Assembly (NCBI GenBank): GCA_009760855.2
Contig: WPIO01000018.1
Coordinates: 4,526,001 to 4,590,000 of the forward strand
Reading direction: 5' to 3'
DNA from: Cristatella mucedo
Lineage: Eukaryota > Bryozoa > Phylactolaemata > Cristatellidae
DNA length: 64,000 nt
The first letter of the stretch is position 1, and each line of letters begins with the position of its first letter. The position numbers and the translations under genes are program-made. Positions 47,941 through 59,829 of this stretch are shown here, in pieces. The notes beneath the pieces are model-generated. The model was not told the DNA's origin. It did no database searches and saw nothing but the letters and a program-made list of their open reading frames with translations.

Positions 47941-48299
47941 GCGAAAGTGATCGCAATATCCCAGTGTATAATTAGGAACAACGATTGGTCTGATTGGTAA
48001 GGCTCTGGCGTGGTCGAATCTTGCATCTTGGATCCATATCCAGTCCGTGTCGTGTAGTGGTCAATGCTGTCCCGTATATCCGTCGCACGCGTTGTTCCAC
48101 AAAAGTCCACTTTTCAGTTCTGTGCTGTTATCCTTGCATACGGAGCCTTACGTGAAAGTCATACTAGGCTAATGGCATTGGCCATCACTTTTGTGGAAAG
48201 GATATTAGCAGCTGCAATTATCACATAAACCATCCGAGTCAGCTTCGGTGACAGATAAACTGAATGTCATGCCTTTCGAATGCCATCAAGTCAGATTGT

Positions 48300-49195
48300 C
48301 CAATGTCGTACCATCAGCCTGTCTAGAGTCCCACACTTTAGGAGCATACGAAAGACGTGGCCACGAAAGAATTTTATTCAATTAGCGGCAAGCCTTAACG
48401 ATTTGAGTCAAAAGGGCAGCTTGCTACAATGTGAAGTCTGATAAGGAAGTCTTTCAAAAAGGTGGTCAGAATAAAAGTGAGTGACAGAGCCTTGAAGTCG
48501 ATTCGCTGCTGCTTGATGGGCAGTCAGCGAAGCTCGGTTAGAAGCGGTGTAATGCGCCAGTGGCCAAATCCACGACAGACAAACCTGGCTGTCGTCGAGT
48601 TTTGCAGCGACTGTACGTGTCTTATCGTACCGGCTAGAAGACGGGCAGTCAAGATGGGATTTCCGATAGTGCGCGGACCAGCATGGAATCAGCCGAATCC
48701 TCATCTTGAGGACGCTCGAATTTTTTGCAATGTCGTGCAGCTGAAAGTAGTAGCCGACTTATCTCGGAGCGGACGTCTTTGTCTCGAGAAAATTCTTTGG
48801 TGACAGAAGGCTCACCGGAAGAGAAGACATCTGGATTGCGTGCAGACCCAACAGAAGACAGGCCTGCTGTCTAGTCTATTTTTTGGGACATCTTTCTTAT
48901 TTCCGATTAATACCAGGTAAGCCGCGATGGCACACTAGGTAAGGCGGTTGCTTTTCCCGACCTCGGTCCCGAGGTCGTTGGTTCGAGGTCGTGAGTTCGA
49001 ATCCTGCGGTGGGCGATCCTGTATCGCCGCTGCAAGCGGTTGTGATAGCCGTACAGGCTCTTCTGTCGCTATACAAAAAGAAGCTGTTTAATCAGCTAGG
49101 ATTTTTTAGCCCATAATTAGGCGGCTAATTCTATCGACGTTCAGCTTGAGACAGGTCGTCGCTGCCATCCACTGGCGAATCTTAGCAATACGCCA
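48300..49195 (-). mobile_element. LINE-A type relic with nested SINE
   Basis: Antisense CCCACACTTTAGGAGCATAC, AAAAGTGAGTGACAGAGCCT, TTGATGGGCAGTCAGCGAA, HNIAK-like region, and after the SINE CCCATAATTAGGCGGCTAAT and GCTGCCATCCACTGGCGAAT. Confidence 0.75.
48916..49108 (+). mobile_element. tRNA-derived SINE type 1 nested in LINE relic
   Basis: GATGGCACACTAGGTAAGGC (A box), GTGAGTTCGAATCCTGCGGT (B box) with a duplicated GAGGTCGTxxGTTCGA just before it, TGCAAGCGGTTGTGATAGCC and AGGCTCTTCTGTCGCTATAC, T-rich end. Confidence 0.92.
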
Positions 49196-49795
49196 CCGCA
49201 AAAGGCACGAGCTTCGTTGCATTCGGATCTGTGCGACTGCGACGCCTTCTGCTGACGAGTCGGCGTGCAAGCATGCGTGCTTTTTGCCCACACGCCTGGG
49301 TGCGACCCATCACTTACAGGGTCAAAGGTCCTTTGGCTGCAAGCGCAGCGCTCGTGAAGCTCGCAGCGCTCGTGCAAGTCCTTGCTAGCCGACGCTTGGA
49401 AAATAGCGGCAATGAGCGAGCGAGCGAGCGAGTGCGTGAGCGAGCGAGCGACGGTGAGGCTGCACGGATGCCTCGACGCACAGCCAACGACTTGTCGCCG
49501 ACGGTAATGGAACGCGGCACCGGAAATGAGCCTCACCTTCAGGTGAAATAATCAACATCCGCCCAACGAGCAGAGTGGTCAATTGGGCAGCCGCGAGGAG
49601 CTAGAGGCGTTCAGCAGCAGCAGCAGCAGCAGCAGCGGCGGCGGCGGCGGCGGCAGCCTCAGCGTACTACAGCTCTTGCACGGCCTCTGGAAGCAAAGAG
49701 CGAACTGCCAACCGGCGTAAAGCCTCGGAGGTATAACTCCTGGTTGACCCGAATGCTAGAGCGCCACTGACCACCTGTTGCATAAAGTAAAAAAA

Positions 49796-49796
<1 letters not shown>
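49196..49796 (+). other. CpG-rich island
   Basis: (GCGA)n at 49414-49452 and (CAG)n(CGG)n at 49613-49655. Open frames are compositional; no motif recognised. Confidence 0.4.
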
Positions 49797-49798
<2 letters not shown>

Positions 49799-49861
<63 letters not shown>

Positions 49862-49882
49862 ATATATATATATATATATATA
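49799..49882. repeat. (TA)n microsatellite
   Basis: Two TA runs separated by TAATATATACAA, leading into AAATAAATA and the tail of an antisense SINE type 2. Confidence 0.98.
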
Positions 49883-49914
49883 GAATAAATATAAATAAAT
49901 AAAAAATAAATAAA

Positions 49915-50072
49915 TAATATATAATATAAATCATTTGTATAGCGCCCCAAGAGAACGCCCAATATCTATTCAGGCGCTTCACATATGCCTCGGGGCTCGA
50001 GCCCACGACCTCAGTCAGACCTTGGTCGGGGCGAGCGCCTTAACCGCTAGACCAAACCGGCTTAGGCAATCC
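49915..50072 (-). mobile_element. tRNA-derived SINE type 2
   Basis: Antisense ATTTGTATAGCGCCCCAAGA, CAGGCGCTTCACATATGCCT, CGGGGCTCGAGCCCACGACC (B box) and CGCCTTAACCGCTAGACCAA (A box). Confidence 0.92.
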
Positions 50073-50655
50073 TTCGGGCCGGCAAGGGAACGAAATTTAG
50101 GAAATTTTGAACCCGCCTGTTGGATTCGCTTCAGTATGGCCCTCCGATACACGTGCCTTGGTTGCAACGCATACGAGCATCCAGAAATTTAATCGTCCAC
50201 TTTTACTGACGCATCTGACGGCGTCCTCGGCCCCGTCTCGTGGCATTGTCTCGCCCTGCGGATCTCGTCGTGAAAAATTGCTATTGCCTGGCAGGCTACC
50301 TAAAGGGTGGCAAAGGCTGGTTTTAAGTAGTTTTAGCTTCAGGTAACATTGCCAGCATGCATAGAATGCCAGTTTATGTGTCTGCACAGCTATAAGTTTA
50401 AATAGGCATAATAATACCGCCTAAGTGTGGATCACGACTACACTCGGCTCCTGGTCGTTCTAATTCCGGCGCCACGAATGATGTTTCTGCAGACATATTC
50501 TGGCCGATCGAGCACACCCAGCATTTCAATACGCGGTGCCAGGCCGATGGCAGCAGCAGCTGCAGTCAGTCGAAATTTGTGTTTGCAACGTGCAACTGAT
50601 GCTGAGAGCCGGTCTGGAGCTCAAGGAGGCGGTATTTTTGCACGCCCTCTGTCAC
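50073..50655 (+). other. No gene recognised
   Basis: Mixed-composition sequence between two SINEs. Short open frames show no known motif. Confidence 0.35.
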
Positions 50656-50657
50656 TG

Positions 50658-50800
50658 TAGCTGGGTTGGTCCAGCGGTTAAGGTGCTCGCCCCGACTAAG
50701 GTCTGGCTGAGGTCGTGGGCTCGAGCCCCGAGGCATATGTGAAGCGCCTGAGTAGAGATTTAGTTCTCTTTGGGCGCTATTCAAATTAATTACATTTATT
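50658..50800 (+). mobile_element. tRNA-derived SINE type 2
   Basis: GCTGGGTTGGTCCAGCGGTT (A box), GTGGGCTCGAGCCCCG (B box), tail AAGCGCCTGAGTAGAGATTT to GGGCGCTATTCAAATTAATT. Confidence 0.93.
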
Positions 50801-50868
50801 ATATTATACTCAAGGCTTAGCATTCCTTCGATGGTCGCATCGCCAGGTCAGTGACTTCTATACAAATG

Positions 50869-51240
<372 letters not shown>

Positions 51241-51644
51241 GTATTGGCAGACACTGGGCAGCATGTCCGAAAGCCTATCCAGGCACATTAACAGCCTTTT
51301 TTGTGTTCAATATGCATTGAGCATTGACTCCGTCAAAGCAAGATGCTTTGGTCAGCTGACATTATTAGCTCTTCCATTCACTGCCAAGCGTGGCGATTTC
51401 TCTACCCATGCATTGACCTGATATTGTAGCGAAAGAAAAAGAAAGTAGACGGCGCTGCCGCCATGCTTCCCAGCCTGCCACTCTGCTGCCACGCCAAACT
51501 TTGCTGCCATTACTTCAAGATGGCGCTACTGAATCGAGCTGAGGCTGAGGTAGCAGGGAAGTTCGTGGTCAGAGCACCCGTTTCTTTCCCTTGAAGTTAT
51601 GCATCGGCTCAGAGCATTACGACCGAGGCTTCAGAGGCATTAAT

Positions 51645-52545
51645 GGCATAATAATAATAACAATAACAATAATAATGATAATATAAATTTGCATAGCATC
51701 CTCAGATAAGTTAATCTCTTTCTCGGCAATTTAAAAAATGCTGTAGAGTAAGCACGACCGCATGGCTAGTGGTAATATGCACAGTCTCAACGTGTATAAA
51801 AAGGTTTAGTAGCAAAATGCACAGTGTCTGCAGATATAAGCACAGGACGAACAGTTGACACGGATCCAGCAAATGGTGTGAGGAACAGATTCGTTTGTAG
51901 CTTCTTTGTAAAATTTCGCTAAGTCAGAGGATATTGTGACGTCAACCGGAAGAGAGTTCGTGGCTGTGGGAGCAGTCGAGCAAAAGGCATCGCTCCAAAG
52001 AATTTGCGATTAGTTCGAGGCATAGCTAAATGATTTGAGTTAGAAGAGAGGGCGATACAATGCCTAGCGTGGCTGTGGCAGAGTTATGATAGGTAGGCTG
52101 GAGCCTGAAAATGAAGGAACCTAAAAGTGAGAGACAAAACTACAAAGTTGATTGGGAGCCAGTGAAGATCGGTGAGAAGAAATGTAATGTGGCAACTGTG
52201 ACAGTCGCGACAGACAAGACTAGCTGCTGAGCGAGCTTAGAGTCAACTGTAGGCGCCTGACTGCATAGGCCGAAAGACCTGCAAGCAGTGAGTTATATAA
52301 GTAGAGACGGAATGTCACATATGCATGGACCAACTTGAATGCGGTATCCTTGTCTAAGCAGGCTCGATTTTTTTGCAATGTTAAGTTAGTGAAAGTTGGC
52401 AGTCTTGACCGATCGCGAGGTCACTTTGTAGAAGGAAATCCAGACTCCGTGGAGATTCAACATGAGATACGCTGGCAGAGCCGATTTTTAGCGGTAATCT
52501 TTCCAATTTCCTAATTAAACTAGGTTTGCCCAAAATTAGCATAGA
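51645..52545 (-). mobile_element. LINE-A type relic
   Basis: Antisense (AAT)n, diverged hairpin (CATCCTCAGATAAGTTAATC), 3' UTR, then RT C-terminal pieces and LILGKPSLIRKLERLPLKIG, matching LLVMGKPSVIQRLERLTLKIG. Confidence 0.85.
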
Positions 52546-52670
52546 TGCACCGCCCGTCGACTTCACTGGTACGTTGCAAAAGTTGGCCCTCCTGTCCCTC
52601 CCCTTGCTCCTAAGTGCCGAGGCCGAAGTGGAACTAGTGGCGCCCCCTGTAACTAACCTATTAAAAACAT

Positions 52671-52762
<92 letters not shown>
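52671..52762. repeat. (AC)n-(AT)n compound microsatellite
   Basis: Pure AC run changing to AT at 52712. A further TATAAC array is at 52842-52970. Confidence 0.98.
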
Positions 52763-52764
52763 TT

Positions 52765-52883
52765 GCCGATGTTAATAGCTTCATTTTATACAGCAGCAAA
52801 AGAGCCTTGACTTTTATCAAAATCTTAAATATCTTATATCTATAACTATAACTATAACTATAACTATAACTATATAACTATAT

Positions 52884-52914
<31 letters not shown>

Positions 52915-53085
52915 GTCTCTATATAATATATATCTATAAATATATCTATAACTATCTTATTATCTTAACTATCATCAGCGCTTACAGTTGGCAATAGAGG
53001 ATTCCCTACTGCAGCATTCGAACCCACGACCTCGCTCTTGAAGAGCGAGCGCCTTACATCCTGGGCTATCTCAGCTCTTAGAAAA
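52765..53085 (-). mobile_element. SINE type 1 split by (TATAAC)n / (TA)n
   Basis: Antisense start TGTTAATAGCTTCATTTTAT and AGCAGCAAAAGAGCCTTGAC, then about 150 bp of TATAAC/TA repeats, then CGCTTACAGTTGGCAATAGA, GCATTCGAACCCACGACCTC (B box) and TACATCCTGGGCTATC (A box). Confidence 0.8.
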
Positions 53086-53095
53086 GCACTGCACC

Positions 53096-53109
53096 GCGCC
53101 CTCTGGTGG
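53096..53109 (-). promoter_or_regulatory. CTCF-like motif
   Basis: The minus strand reads CCACCAGAGGGCGC, a full match to CCASYAGRKGGCRS. Between a SINE and LINE-B. Binding not shown. Confidence 0.4.
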
Positions 53110-53349
53110 CAGATGCGGAAGCGGTGAGCCCAGAGAGCGAGCCGCCCGGATCGCCTCATGAGGTCTAAGCCACGTCCGGAGGCAATTTGTCGTTTTTGGC
53201 GACGTATCGGTCGCAAGTGTGCCGTCAAGAAAAGTGCAAAGTACTTTTAGGGCATTGTTATTTGTTGGCCGAGCACGGCGCCGGCGCGCTTTAGACGAGT
53301 GACTGCCCGGTTTGAAAATGGGCTCGAAGTCTCCCACGAGTGAGCGTGA

Positions 53350-55138
53350 TTTGCTGTAGTGCTAGCGGAAGATTTTGCCGAGCTGCTCGAAACAATGCGA
53401 GCTGCCTTAGTAAGGTCTAGCAAAAAGAGCTCGTCTCCTGAATACCCTATACCTTCATCTCTGTGGTCTTCACTTGCAGACCAACTTAGCCGTGCCATAA
53501 CCAAGATTTTTAATGCTTCTTTGGGAAAAGGGGTCGTCCCCAAGTCCTTCAAATCGGCAATCGTTAGACCTATTCTTAAAAAGCCTGGATTAGACACAGA
53601 GGTCCTAGCAAACTATCGTCCAGTTTCCCTTCTTCCGTTCTTATCAAAGATTCTTGAAAAAATTGTTGCTAAGCAGCTAGTTGAACATATTGAAAATAAT
53701 GGAATGTCAGAAACATTTCAATCAGGTTTCAAGAGGCAGCACTCTACTGAAACAGCTCTCCTCCGTGTTAACAATGACATTCTACGTGGCAACGACGACG
53801 GCAATGTCATTCACTGCCTTAGCTCTGCTAGATCTGTCTGCTGCCTTCGACACCATTGATCACGAAGTTCTGCTTGAACGATTGAGAACAACGATCGGTC
53901 TGGCAGACGGAGCACTGGCGTGGTTTAAATCCTACTTGTCTGATCGTGTTCAATCCGTGTCGTGTGGGGGTCAGGTCTCAGACATGAGAAGGGTCACCTG
54001 TAGAGTCCCTCAAGGGTCTGTACTTGGTCCCTTGCTGTTCTCCATTTATACGCAACCTCTGGGAAAAGTGATTAAGGCCCATGGAATAGGATATCACTTC
54101 TATGCTGACGATACTCAGTTGTATTTGTCATTGAAACCGTCGGAATCTGCTGCAGCAACTGAGAAACTGAATGCTTGCCTTGCCGATATTCGATCCTGGA
54201 TGTCGGAAAACTTCCTGAAATTAAATGACGATAAAACCGAACTGCTGCTCATAGGACACCCTAAGCGTGTGGGTGGATTAAAAGGCTTTGCTGTTCTAAT
54301 AGGTGATGCTATTGTGCGACCTTCACCACGTGCTCGAAATCTAGGTGTCATGTTCGACAGCTGCCTCAATTTCAAAAGCTTCATTCAGAAGACTGCCCCT
54401 ACAGCTAGCCATCACATCCGATCCCTATCCAAGATTAGAAGCTGTCTCCAACAGTGGCTTGTAAAAAATTTAACTAGCTCTTTAGTTCTGTCTCGGCTTG
54501 ATTATTGTAATTCCCTTTTAGCTGGGCTACCAAAGAAAGCTATTATGCCACTACAGCGGACTATGAATATGGCTGCAAGGCTGGTCTTCAAGTCCCAGCG
54601 GTTTGAGCACGTGTCACATTTGCTGAAAGAGCTAGGATGGTTGCCGGTTGAGCAAAGGATACAGAGCAAAGTTCTTACGCTGACCCACAAGGCCCGCCAC
54701 GGCTTGGCTCCTTTGTACCTAGCTGAACTGCATCAGTTTCAGCCTGTTTGCGCCTTCAGGTCCTGTGTGGACAATAAATTAGCTGTCCCATTCCTCCGCT
54801 TAAAGACAGTTGGCGACAGAAGCTTGAGCTCTGCAGGTCCTAGACTGGAACTCGCTTCCACAATTCTTGCGCAACGACATCTACTCTCCAACTGCCGACT
54901 ATGGCACATCTTTTTCAGCGGTCCTGAACTGCTACTTCCATGCTACTCACTACCTCAACTGCTCTCCTAACTCTGCTATGCTTCCCACTTTCTCTTTGTT
55001 GCGTGAGACGAAGTCTGTTGGCTACCGAATGCGTGCCGAAAGCCGCTTAGGCTGTGAGTGCGCTATACAAAACTCTCCTGGGTAACACCCACATGGTCTT
55101 TATGACTTTGTGGAGTTACTGATGAAGATACATTAACG
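53350..55138 (+). mobile_element. L2-like LINE family B, best copy
   Basis: Reverse transcriptase for target-primed insertion. The first frame (53359-53859) has IVRPILKKPG, NYRPVSLLPFLSKILEKIV and FQSGFKRQHSTETALLRVNN. The second (to 54970) has [50 protein letters not shown] (catalytic ADD), KLNDDKTELLLIGHPKR and LGWLPVEQRIQSKVLTLTHK. A small insertion near 53810 separates the frames. No endonuclease, so 5'-truncated. The 3' UTR ends in GATACATTA. Confidence 0.95.
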
Positions 55139-55344
55139 GTTCGCGTGCGCGTGCTAGCTTCCTTCCGGAGCCCCGAGAGTGAGCGTGCGAGTGAGACATG
55201 CGTTCCCGATGAATTATCGAGAAAATTTTAAAAAGCTGAACCCAAGGATTGAGGGTCTTTTAAACATCGTGGAGATGCTGTCGCCTCCACCGCTCGGCGT
55301 CTAGCTGCTCTTTGGCAGACGGGTTCGCTTTGGCCAGATGGGCG

Positions 55345-56890
55345 ATCGTTGATCGTGGCAGACCAGCTGAACTCGTATATCGAAACCTCACACCTTGCTA
55401 GTAAGTTCCAGTCTGGCTTTAGAGCTAATCACTCCACAGAGTCAGCATTGCTTCGGGTATACAACGACCTACTTAGGAATGCAGACATGGGTAGAGTGTC
55501 TCTTCTTGTTTTGCTCGATCTTTCGGCAGCTTTTGATACCATCGATCACAAAGTACTTCTAGAGCGCCTCTCATCTCGCCTGGGCATCACTGGCACTGCT
55601 CTGCAGTGGTTCAGGTCCTATCTCAGTGGGAGACTCCAGAGTGTTGACGTGAATGGACAAAGATCATCTGAAGTACCTCTAAAATATGGAGTACCTCAGG
55701 GCTCTGTGCTAGGTCCGGTCCTTTTCACCGTTTATACTCTCCCTCTCGCTGATGTGATTGCCAAGCACAATCTAGGCTTTCACTTCTATGCGGATGACAC
55801 TCAGTTGTACCTTTGCTTTGATCCCTCCCAGCCTTCGAGCACCTCAAATTCTCTCAACTCACTTGCTGCATGCATTGATGACATCCGATCATGGATGGCA
55901 GCAAATTTTCTAAAACTAAACGATGATAAAACTAACTTACTAGTTATGGGCAAACCTAGTGTTATTCAGAAATTGGAAAGGCTGACTTTCAAAATTGGCT
56001 CTGCCAGCATATCTCCAGTTGCATCAGCTCGAAATCTAGGTGTCATATTCCAAAGCGACCTCTCGTTAGACGACCACATCAGCTCCACAGTCAAATCAGC
56101 CTATTTTCAGCTTCATAACATTGCTAAAATTAGGGCTTGTTTAGATAAGGATACCACGTCCAAGTTGGTCCATGCATTCGTGACATCTCGTCTCGACTTC
56201 TGCAACTCACTGCTTACTGGCCTACCAGCATGTGCGATCAGGCGATTGCAGCTGGTGCAAAACTCTGCAGCTAGGCTTGTCTGTCGTGAGCGTCGCAGTT
56301 GCCACATTACTCCACTTCTCGCCGACCTGCACTGGTTACCAGTCAAGCAACGGATTGACTTCAAGGTTTTGTCGCTCACTTTTAGGTCTCTTCATTCTTT
56401 GGCTCCAGCTTATCTTTCAGATCTACTCCCCCACCAGGCCAAGCATCGTACCACCCGCTTTTCGGAATCTAACAGTCTACAAATATCTCGTACAAACCTT
56501 AAATCCTTTGGAGACCGTGCATTTAGCTCGTATGCTCCCACAGCCTGGAACTCCCTCCCGACCTGCATCAGAACATCCCCCGACCTGACCACATTTAAAA
56601 GAAACTTAAAAACATACCTATTTAGGACAGCATTTAGTGGGTCCTTGTGATTCGTCCTCGATGTGCTTATGCGTGCTGACACTGTTCATGCTGCCACTAA
56701 CCACATTTGCATGCTGACCCAGTGCATGTAACCCCTAACCATGTTATTTATTTTGTTTGTTTTTCAAGCATGATTTTACTTACTATTCTATTGCGTATCA
56801 CTTTGCAGCAAATGTAAAGCGCCTAGAAAGAGATTAAGTTCTCTGAGGGCGCTTTATCAAGTGCAATATTATTATTATTATTATTATTAT
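55345..56890 (+). mobile_element. L2-like LINE family A, best copy (433-codon RT frame)
   Basis: The frame at 55349-56650 has no stop and contains SGFRANHSTESALLRVYNDL (residues 22-41), [12 protein letters not shown] (55-66), GVPQGSVLGPVLF (114-126), FYADDTQLYL (146-155), NFLKLNDDKTNLLVMGKP and ADLHWLPVKQRIDFKVLSLT, ending FRTAFSGSL. The 3' UTR, the terminal hairpin at 56815-56855 and (TTA)n follow. It lacks the endonuclease and RT start: a 5'-truncated copy, dead on arrival but recent. Confidence 0.96.
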
Positions 56891-57700
56891 TTAAAGATGG
56901 CGGCTCTCCGGGCGCGTAGCTTTTCATTGGACAGTCGGGCGTGTGTTGTGCTGGCCTATCGGCAGTCGCTGCAGCCGGAAGATTCTTGGGCGTGCCCCCT
57001 GTCCTGCTGGACGAGGCACGGTTGCCGCCGGGAAACGTGCAGTGCAACGTTCAGTGCGAAGGATTCACCAGCATCCTTGCATTGTGCATTGCGCTAATGC
57101 AATTACCGAGCGCAGGCACGATTTTCTAAAAGCAGATGATGAGAATTCTTACCCCGAGGCTTCCGTCAACTGATCGCTTTCCGGCGCGTGTTTTTTTCTA
57201 GGTGAGCCAGCAGCCGCAGCAGCCGCCGCAGCAACCTTCGACCGTTGGCTGGCCCGCGGACATCCTAAGCTGCATCGCTACGGTCGACAAATAGGTTTGC
57301 CATCAGGGCTGCCCTAGGACCCGCATGCCGGCCAGAACTAGCTGGCCTTCGCAGCGCCGCCGTTTTGTGCAACCTGCCTGCCTAACTGCCAGAAAGCGTC
57401 ACAGCCTGGCGGTAGATGCGGCCTGGTTGGCGTGGCTTTCGCTTCCGCGTGCTTGCAAACGTTCGGAACGACGCGGACCGCTGTCTGTGGCGCGATAACG
57501 AGAGCCGAGCAACGGGCACGCTCGACCTGACCTCGGCCTTGACCACAACCTTGACTGAGGCCGAGAGAGCCGGCCGCTTCGAAGTGCATCGCGAGCGATT
57601 CGTAGAAGCCGCTCGAGAATAATCTGGAAACTCTGCGAACGTTAATGACAGCAGCATTTAATGCTGCCCGTAGCATCCAAGAAATCGGCCCAAAGGTCTT
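56888..57700 (+). promoter_or_regulatory. CpG-rich candidate promoter/first exon
   Basis: AAGATGGCGGC at 56894 is a full YY1-type motif overlapping an ATG, and CCGGAAG (ETS core) lies about 80 nt on. The frame from this ATG runs 67 codons. A ctttttttctag acceptor-like site precedes an open VSQQPQQPPQQPSTVGWPAD segment at 57202. No family recognised. Confidence 0.35.
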
Positions 57701-57969
57701 CGCGAAAACCGCAGCTGCACTGCATCCAGCAGCTCACGCCTGCCGCTAACAGGTGATCAGCCGTTGACAAGTGAATACCAACTCACGCGCCGGCACAATC
57801 TACTCCTCTGCAGCGTTTCGCTCTTATTTAAGCCGCGAACGGTCTAATTACTTAATGCAATGTCGAGCTATCGAACGTAGAAGCCTAAGATGATAATAAT
57901 ACATGCTGTTCCTAATGTTTAGCCGAGCCTGAGCGGTTACGTGCTCGCAGCATGTTTTTCCACGTCACC

Positions 57970-58565
57970 TGCCGTACCATAATAACAATGATAATAATAA
58001 CAGTACATTTAATTTAGCGTCGTCAGATAATTCGAACTCCTTCTAGGCGCTTTACATTTGCTGCAAAAAGAACACGATCGAATGGTTAGTCGTTGCATGC
58101 TCATTAAGCAACAAGAAGAACATGGTTAGGGGTGACATACACAGGGTCAGCATGCACGCAAGGTTAGTGGCAGCATGTACAGTGTCATCACGCATAAGTA
58201 AATAGAGGACGAATCGCAGGGACCCACTAAATGCTATGATAAATAGGTGCGTTGTTAGTTGTTTTGAATATTTACAAGTCATCAGATGTCATGACGCAAG
58301 TCGGGAGTGAATTCCAGGCTTTGAGAACATACGAACTAAATGCACGATCTCCAAAGAATTTGAGGTTCGCACGTGGTATCGGTAAACAATTAGATTACGA
58401 AAAGCGGGCGTTACGATGCTTAGCCTGGTGGGGGAGTAGTTAGGCTGGAGCCAAAGAATGAAGGGACCTAAAAGTGAGTGACAAAACCTTGAAATTGATG
58501 TGCTGCTTGATTGGAAGCTGGTCCAGGTCGGCGACAAGTGAGTGGGATACAGAAACTGTCTAGCA
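57970..58565 (-). mobile_element. LINE-A 3' part
   Basis: Antisense (AAT)n, hairpin, 3' UTR and RT C-terminus. A short LINE-B 3' end-like piece (TTTCTGATGAAGATACATT) follows at about 58597. Confidence 0.8.
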
Positions 58566-58759
58566 TAAACGTTTCTTAGTCGTTGTGGATTTGTGGATTT
58601 CTGATGAAGATACATTTCCTGTTTTTGCATGGACAAACCACAAAGCCATCTTAATAAGTGGCGATGATTTTTCTAGGAAAAGCACAAGCAAGGAACGACT
58701 CGTCGTGCCCCGACTTGGACCTTCAGTCTACCGCCATTGAGCTACGGCATGGATCTCCT

Positions 58760-59301
58760 TTCCGAATAATCATAACAACAAATTTAATGCACTTGATAAA
58801 GCACCCTCAGAGAACTGAATCTCTTTCTAGGCGCTTTAAATTTGCTGCAAAGGGAAACGCGATTGAATGGTGAGTAATATCATGCTTGATAAACAATATC
58901 AATAACATGGTTAGGTGTGACATGCACAGGGTCAGCATGCAAGTATGGTTAGTGGCAGCATGCACACTGCCAGCACGCATAAGCACGTGAAAGACGAATT
59001 ACAGGAACTCACTAAATGCTGTCAAAATAGTTGTGTTTTTAATTCTTTTAAATGTGGTCAAGTCAGGGGATGTTGTGACGAAAGTCGGGAGGGAGTTCCA
59101 GGCTTTGGGAGCATACGAACTAAATGCACACGGTCTCCAAAGGATTTGAGGTTTGTACGAGGTATTGGTAAACTGTTGTACTCCGAAAAGCGGGTGGTAC
59201 GATGCTTGGCCTGGTAGGGGAGTATATCTGAGAGATAGGCTGAAGCCAAAGAATGAAGTGACCTAAAAGTGAGCGACAAGACCTTGAAGTCGATCAATTG
59301 C

Positions 59302-59303
<2 letters not shown>
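58760..59303 (-). mobile_element. LINE-A 3' part
   Basis: Antisense tail GATAAAGCACCCTCAGAGAA, 3' UTR and RT end (FKVLSLTFRSLHSLASAYLS). Ends at (TA)n. Confidence 0.85.

Positions 59304-59339
<36 letters not shown>
59302..59339. repeat. (TA)n microsatellite
   Basis: Pure TA between a LINE-A fragment and the tail of an antisense SINE type 2. Confidence 0.98.
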
Positions 59340-59342
<3 letters not shown>

Positions 59343-59354
59343 TTCGCTGATTAT

Positions 59355-59505
59355 ACATATATCTAACTTGTATAGCGCCCAAATAAGACTTAGTATATAT
59401 TCAGGCGCTTCAGATAGGCCAACAAGCCCGCGATCTCGGCCGTCGAACACATTCACCTTGACCTTGGTCTGGGCGAACACCTTGACCTCTGGGTGAGGCC
59501 AGCGT
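59355..59505 (-). mobile_element. SINE type 2, diverged
   Basis: Antisense ACTTGTATAGCGCCCAAATA, TATTCAGGCGCTTCAGATAG, B box region disturbed, then CACCTTGACCTCTGGGTGAG. Confidence 0.7.
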
Positions 59506-59829
59506 TTTGCCTTTGCCTACCACACTTCTGAGCTGCCACCGTGACGAATGAATAAAGATGAATGAACCCAGATGAATGCCGCCTCCTCGTGGTAATTAGT
59601 GGCTTAGAATTTAATTTCGCCGACTGAGACTCGGATACTCTGTTGGTGCAGACAGGCACCAAGAAATGGGGGTGGGCACAAATGTGAAAGGGACATCGGA
59701 AAAAAGAGCCATCGTAGGGACTGCAAGAAGGCTGTAAGGACACTTTATGGTGACATATATAATGCCGTTAGTAGGTTCCGTCAGCAAAATAATCGTTATG
59801 CACTGACTGGAAACGATTATTCGAAGCAG

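Noticed and set aside
48916-49108. Possible tRNA gene
   Set aside because: A and B boxes are present but no acceptor-stem pairing or cloverleaf; repeated elsewhere with the same tail, so SINE.
49659-50006. Ile-Tyr repeat open frames, also at 42479-42834 and 50851-51143
   Set aside because: Translations of (TA)n arrays.
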